Positions 6,754 to 7,089 of a stretch of 7,089 nucleotides of DNA are shown one piece after another (the first letter of the stretch is position 1; every line of letters begins with the position of its first letter). The stretch lies in contig DAHVFK010000176.1 of the NCBI GenBank assembly GCA_027317055.1, forward strand, positions 1-7,089, given 5' to 3'. The notes below the pieces were generated by a model. It was not told where the DNA came from. It worked only from the letters and a program-made list of their open reading frames with translations, and did not search any database. This DNA is from Betaproteobacteria bacterium. GTDB taxonomy: Bacteria; Pseudomonadota; Gammaproteobacteria; Burkholderiales; SG8-39. A program made the translations under genes and the position numbers.

Positions 6754-7089
6754 GCGGGCTCGGCTCGCTCACCGAACTGGTCGCGCGCTCGGCCGAGCGC
6801 ATCGAAAAGGAGCGGCGCCTGCCGCCCGAGCTGCTCGATGCGCTGCACCAGGGCGGCTGGTTCCGGCTGCTGCTGCCGAAGGCCTACGACGGCGGCGAGA
6901 CGGACCCGGTCGGATTCGTCGAGACGATCTCGGAGATCGCGCGCCACGACGCCAGCACCGCCTGGTGCCTGTGCCAGAACTCGGTCTGCTCGATGGTCGC
7001 GGCCTTCGTCGCGCCCGAGGTCGCCCGGGAAATCTACGGCCGCGACCCGCGCGCGGTGCTCGCCTGGGGACCGGGGCCGAACGCGCGCG
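6750..7089 (+). CDS. Acyl-CoA dehydrogenase-fold flavoprotein, possibly a flavin-dependent monooxygenase (N-terminal part)
   Basis: The first 113 residues of an acyl-CoA dehydrogenase-like protein; the rest lies beyond the right edge. It starts at GTG 6750, overlapping the VOC stop as GTGA, with GGAG (6741-6744) five bases upstream. The sequence RLPPELLDALHQGGWFRLLLPKAYDGGE (23-50) and EIARHDASTAWCLCQNSV (62-79) is typical of the N-terminal helical domain of this fold, including the branch of two-component flavin hydroxylases such as HsaA and related enzymes. Dehydrogenase and hydroxylase cannot be separated without the catalytic C-terminal half. Pairing with an extradiol-type VOC protein favours hydroxylation of an aromatic or other ring substrate before cleavage, but this is inference. 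Confidence 0.82.
   Translation, partial: MSGLGSLTELVARSAERIEKERRLPPELLDALHQGGWFRLLLPKAYDGGETDPVGFVETISEIARHDASTAWCLCQNSVCSMVAAFVAPEVAREIYGRDPRAVLAWGPGPNAR

Overview
The window looks like a high-GC proteobacterial chromosome, most likely a betaproteobacterium of the Burkholderiales/Rhodocyclales kind. That is inferred from GC-saturated codon use in the right half and from the gene types; the sequence cannot settle the taxon. It has two parts that differ in base composition. The left part (1 to about 4160) is a restriction-modification (R-M) operon on the minus strand. The right part (about 4365 to 7089) is a GC-rich metabolic locus with two divergent transcription units.

The left operon reads leftward. 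(1) A 214-residue methyltransferase-like protein has motifs X, I, II and III but no catalytic NPPY. (2) A 528-residue Eco57I-type adenine-N6 methyltransferase has NPPY, a zinc-binding-like insertion and a C-terminal target-recognition region. (3) A large superfamily-2 helicase/restriction subunit carries a GIY-YIG (T5orf172-like) nuclease domain at its N-terminus and is cut off by the left window edge. The reading frames overlap by 4 and 14 bases, which implies translational coupling. Parts of this operon are far more AT-rich than the flank (25 G+C in 60 bases at 2461-2520, against 51 in 60 at 6121-6180), consistent with a horizontally acquired defence module. The helicase frame is open from position 1936 to the edge without a break; it is partial, not a pseudogene.

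The 214-bp gap at 4151-4364 holds a cluster of inverted repeats and a candidate promoter for the R-M operon. It is the probable boundary between the two compositions.

The right part holds a minus-strand pair, a PaaI-type hotdog thioesterase (TTG start with a strong ribosome binding site) overlapping by 4 bases an NAD-type isocitrate/isopropylmalate dehydrogenase family enzyme. Diverging from it on the plus strand are a two-module VOC (extradiol-dioxygenase-like) protein and, overlapping it by 4 bases, the start of an acyl-CoA dehydrogenase-fold flavoprotein that runs off the right edge. The divergent intergenic region carries a nested palindrome, a good candidate operator controlling both units. 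The set suggests catabolism of an aromatic or acyl-CoA-linked compound, but the substrate cannot be named from sequence.
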